Shown in pieces: positions 62,499 through 64,000 of a stretch of 64,000 bases of DNA (positions are counted from its first letter, which is position 1; each line of letters starts with the position of its first letter). Location of the stretch: contig NZ_CP012544.1 in the NCBI RefSeq assembly GCF_004803815.1, positions 1,054,001 to 1,118,000 of the forward strand, written 5' to 3'. A model generated the notes under the pieces. The model had not been told where the DNA came from. It searched no databases and worked only from the letters and a program-made list of their open reading frames with translations. This DNA comes from Campylobacter showae. Its GTDB lineage: Bacteria > Campylobacterota > Campylobacteria > Campylobacterales > Campylobacteraceae. A program made the translations under genes and the position numbers.

Positions 62499-62649
62499 TT
62501 TAGCCTTTCGTTTTTGTTTAAATTTTACTTTTCGTCGCTTTTGCTTGCGCGTTTATTTACCGTATTTTTGCTTACGTTTTCTTTATTTTTTTATCGCGCA
62601 TTACCGCATTTGCGTTTTTTATTTGGCGTTTAGAGACGTCAAATTTAGC

Positions 62650-63045
62650 CTAGTCAAGCCTTTTTAGCTCGATTTTTATGCACCTATCCTGCACGAAATT
62701 TATCCCGTTTTCGCGCGCGATCGCTCCCGCCGCATCGTTTGTTATACCAAGCTGCAACCACAGCGTTTTTACGCATTTTTTGACGGTGTCCTTTACTAGC
62801 TCGCTAGCAAATTCGCCTTTTCTAAACATCACTGCGACGTCTATATCTTGGTCTATTTCCATCAAATTTCTATAGACCTTGCGTCCTAAAATTTCATCAA
62901 ATTTTGGATAAACAGGAAATACGTTAAATCCGCGCTTGATGAGAAATTTCGCAACCTCGTTGCTAGGCTTGCTCTCGTCTGGACTAAGGCCCACGACCGC
63001 GATATTTTTAGCGTCGGATAAAATTTGCCCTAGATCGCTAGGCAT
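62650..63045 (-). CDS. CoA-binding protein (YccU-type)
   Basis: A 131-residue single-domain Rossmann-like CoA-binding protein: I-A-V-V-G-L-S-P-D-E-S-K-P-S (about 15-28), G-F-N-V-F-P-V-Y-P, and L-W-L-Q-L-G-I near the end. The role is unknown. It overlaps trmA by 8 bases upstream. Confidence 0.87.
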   Translation of the reverse strand: MPSDLGQILSDAKNIAVVGLSPDESKPSNEVAKFLIKRGFNVFPVYPKFDEILGRKVYRNLMEIDQDIDVAVMFRKGEFASELVKDTVKKCVKTLWLQLGITNDAAGAIARENGINFVQDRCIKIELKRLD

Positions 63046-64000
63046 TTTTACCCTTTAAAAGCACGCCGCACTCGATATGAGTAGTATTTGCAAACTGATC
63101 AAACACGGCAAATTTGACCGCCTCGTGCGTCGCGGCAAGCTGCGTTAGATCGCGCTTTAGGCTCTGCGGCGAACAGGAGATATAGATGATATTTTCGTAG
63201 TTTTTAATGAAATTTATCACGCTCTCATCAAGCCCCGCGCGCGGCGGATCAACCAAAACGTGCGAGAAATCGTAGCTAAAGATATCAAGCTCTCTTAGAC
63301 GGTTAAACTCACGCTCGCGCCTAAACGCGCTCATCAGCTCCTCGGCGCTCATTCGTAAAAATTCGATATTATTTACGCCGTTTAGCTCGCAGTTTTTGAG
63401 CGCATTTGCGATTGAGCTTTTGGATATTTCGGTTGCCAAAACGCGTTTAAACTTTTCCGACATCGGAACGGTGAAGTTGCCGTGCCCGCAGTAAAGCTCA
63501 AGCAGATCCGCGCCGCGCTCTACGCATCTCTTCGCCCATGCGATCATTTTTTCGTTTACGGCGGTGTTTGGCTGGATAAAAGCTCCGTCGCCGAATGTAA
63601 ATTTGTAAATTTTACCGCCGATGTTTAGGCTATCCTGTAAATTTAGCTCGCCGCTTAGTAGCTTTTGCCCCTTTGCTCTCGCGGCTATCGTTACTCTCAG
63701 ATCGGCAAATTTGAGCGCTAGGCTTTCTATCTCACTCTGCTCGGCTTCACCCAGACGCTTATGATAGAGTAGCGTCGCTAGTATCCCGCTCGCGCACGAG
63801 ATAAACTCAGCGCCAAAGAGCCTCTCTTTTAAAATTTGATTTTTCGCAAGCGCCTCAAGCAAACGCGGCATCAAATTTGCGATAGGAGCGGCTACTTTTG
63901 GGCATTCGTCTATCATAATCCGCTTAGTTTTGGCACCGTGCATCGTGTATGCTAGATCGACCGCGCTATGCCAAATATCGTGCCAAATTCCAAACTCCGC
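63038..64000 (-). CDS. trmA: tRNA (uracil-54-C5)-methyltransferase TrmA, 5' end outside window and apparently frameshifted
   Basis: Makes ribothymidine at position 54 of tRNA. The frame from 63943 down has Q-P-N-T-A-V-N, the SAM-binding L-L-E-L-Y-C-G-H-G-N-F, D-P-P-R-A-G-L-D, the catalytic Cys in I-S-C-S-P and a normal C-terminus. Upstream, the family N-terminal motif A-E-F-G-I-W-H-D is encoded at 64000-63977 in a different frame from the rest. The two join only if one base is gained or lost around 63,956-63,976. Next to it a near-duplicate, ATTTGGCACGAT then ATTTGGCATAGC, suggests a small tandem duplication. Error near the window end cannot be excluded. Confidence 0.85.
   Translation of the reverse strand, partial: AEFGIWHDIWHSAVDLAYTMHGAKTKRIMIDECPKVAAPIANLMPRLLEALAKNQILKERLFGAEFISCASGILATLLYHKRLGEAEQSEIESLALKFADLRVTIAARAKGQKLLSGELNLQDSLNIGGKIYKFTFGDGAFIQPNTAVNEKMIAWAKRCVERGADLLELYCGHGNFTVPMSEKFKRVLATEISKSSIANALKNCELNGVNNIEFLRMSAEELMSAFRREREFNRLRELDIFSYDFSHVLVDPPRAGLDESVINFIKNYENIIYISCSPQSLKRDLTQLAATHEAVKFAVFDQFANTTHIECGVLLKGKNA

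Overview
The window is a 64 kb stretch of a Campylobacter chromosome. The gene set and gene order match that genus: rpoN-lptB-tsaE-S4 gene, then argG-rplI-hslV-hslU-era, a cts-type natural transformation operon, a 73-codon gene and bpt after a pyruvate/acetyl-CoA carboxylase biotin carboxylase subunit, fliL-acpS, and a periplasmic molybdoenzyme paired with a monoheme cytochrome c. Base composition of the core genes is mid-range (roughly 45-50% GC by eye), well above C. jejuni. This fits the oral/human-host group (C. showae, C. rectus, C. curvus, C. gracilis); the species is not fixed from sequence alone. The hexamer AAATTT, usually as AAATTTG or AAATTTGAC, is conspicuous almost everywhere outside the AT-rich islands.

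Layout. 1-2.5 kb: an NlpC/P60 lipoprotein (5' end outside), rhomboid protease, DUF455 ferritin-like protein and SixA-like phosphatase, closed by a terminator. 3.1 kb: tRNA-Arg(GCG). 3.6-6.8 kb: biotin carboxylase, small protein, Bpt and a J-domain protein. 7.1-9.7 kb (minus): sigma-54, LptB, TsaE and an S4 protein. 9.9-14.3 kb: argG, L9, HslVU, Era. 14.3-23.3 kb: a markedly AT-rich eight-gene type II secretion/type IV pilus-like operon for DNA uptake. Its secretin is split by a one-base frameshift. 23.3-25.1 kb: a PAS protein and a soluble chemoreceptor. 25.5-31.3 kb: YqeY, PiT phosphate transporter, a ten-copy 17-bp tandem repeat, BrnQ, RadA and a small protein. 31.7-37.2 kb: a mannose-type surface glycan cluster (acyltransferase, initiating sugar transferase, glycosyltransferase, ManC, ManB). 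37.2-39.2 kb: ybaK and a decayed prophage head-module remnant. 39.4-42.5 kb: fliL, acpS, a small ORF, a broken prepilin gene and a TRIC-type channel. 42.8-50.0 kb: acnB, ogt, an ankyrin protein, an EamA protein and a dCache chemoreceptor.

50.3-58.2 kb (all minus) looks like a respiration/redox block: ribBA, a PAS histidine kinase, an OmpR-type regulator, a Dyp-type peroxidase, a monoheme cytochrome c and a TorA-like molybdoenzyme. The 0.5 kb between the last two genes holds a dense series of short perfect hairpins. 58.9-64 kb: a membrane-anchored nuclease-fold protein, tRNA-fMet and tRNA-Gln, MOSC and DUF4230 proteins, ilvA, a CoA-binding protein and trmA, which appears frameshifted and runs off the window.

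The most unusual points are three. (1) The DNA-uptake machinery shows damage in two places: the secretin frameshift, and a prepilin whose conserved Glu5 codon is now TAG. (2) AAATTT is heavily repeated, including ten copies in one tandem array; it is an instance of the RAATTY motif tied to methylation-dependent DNA uptake in C. jejuni. (3) A hairpin array lies inside the cytochrome/molybdoenzyme operon, with an operator-like direct repeat upstream of it.
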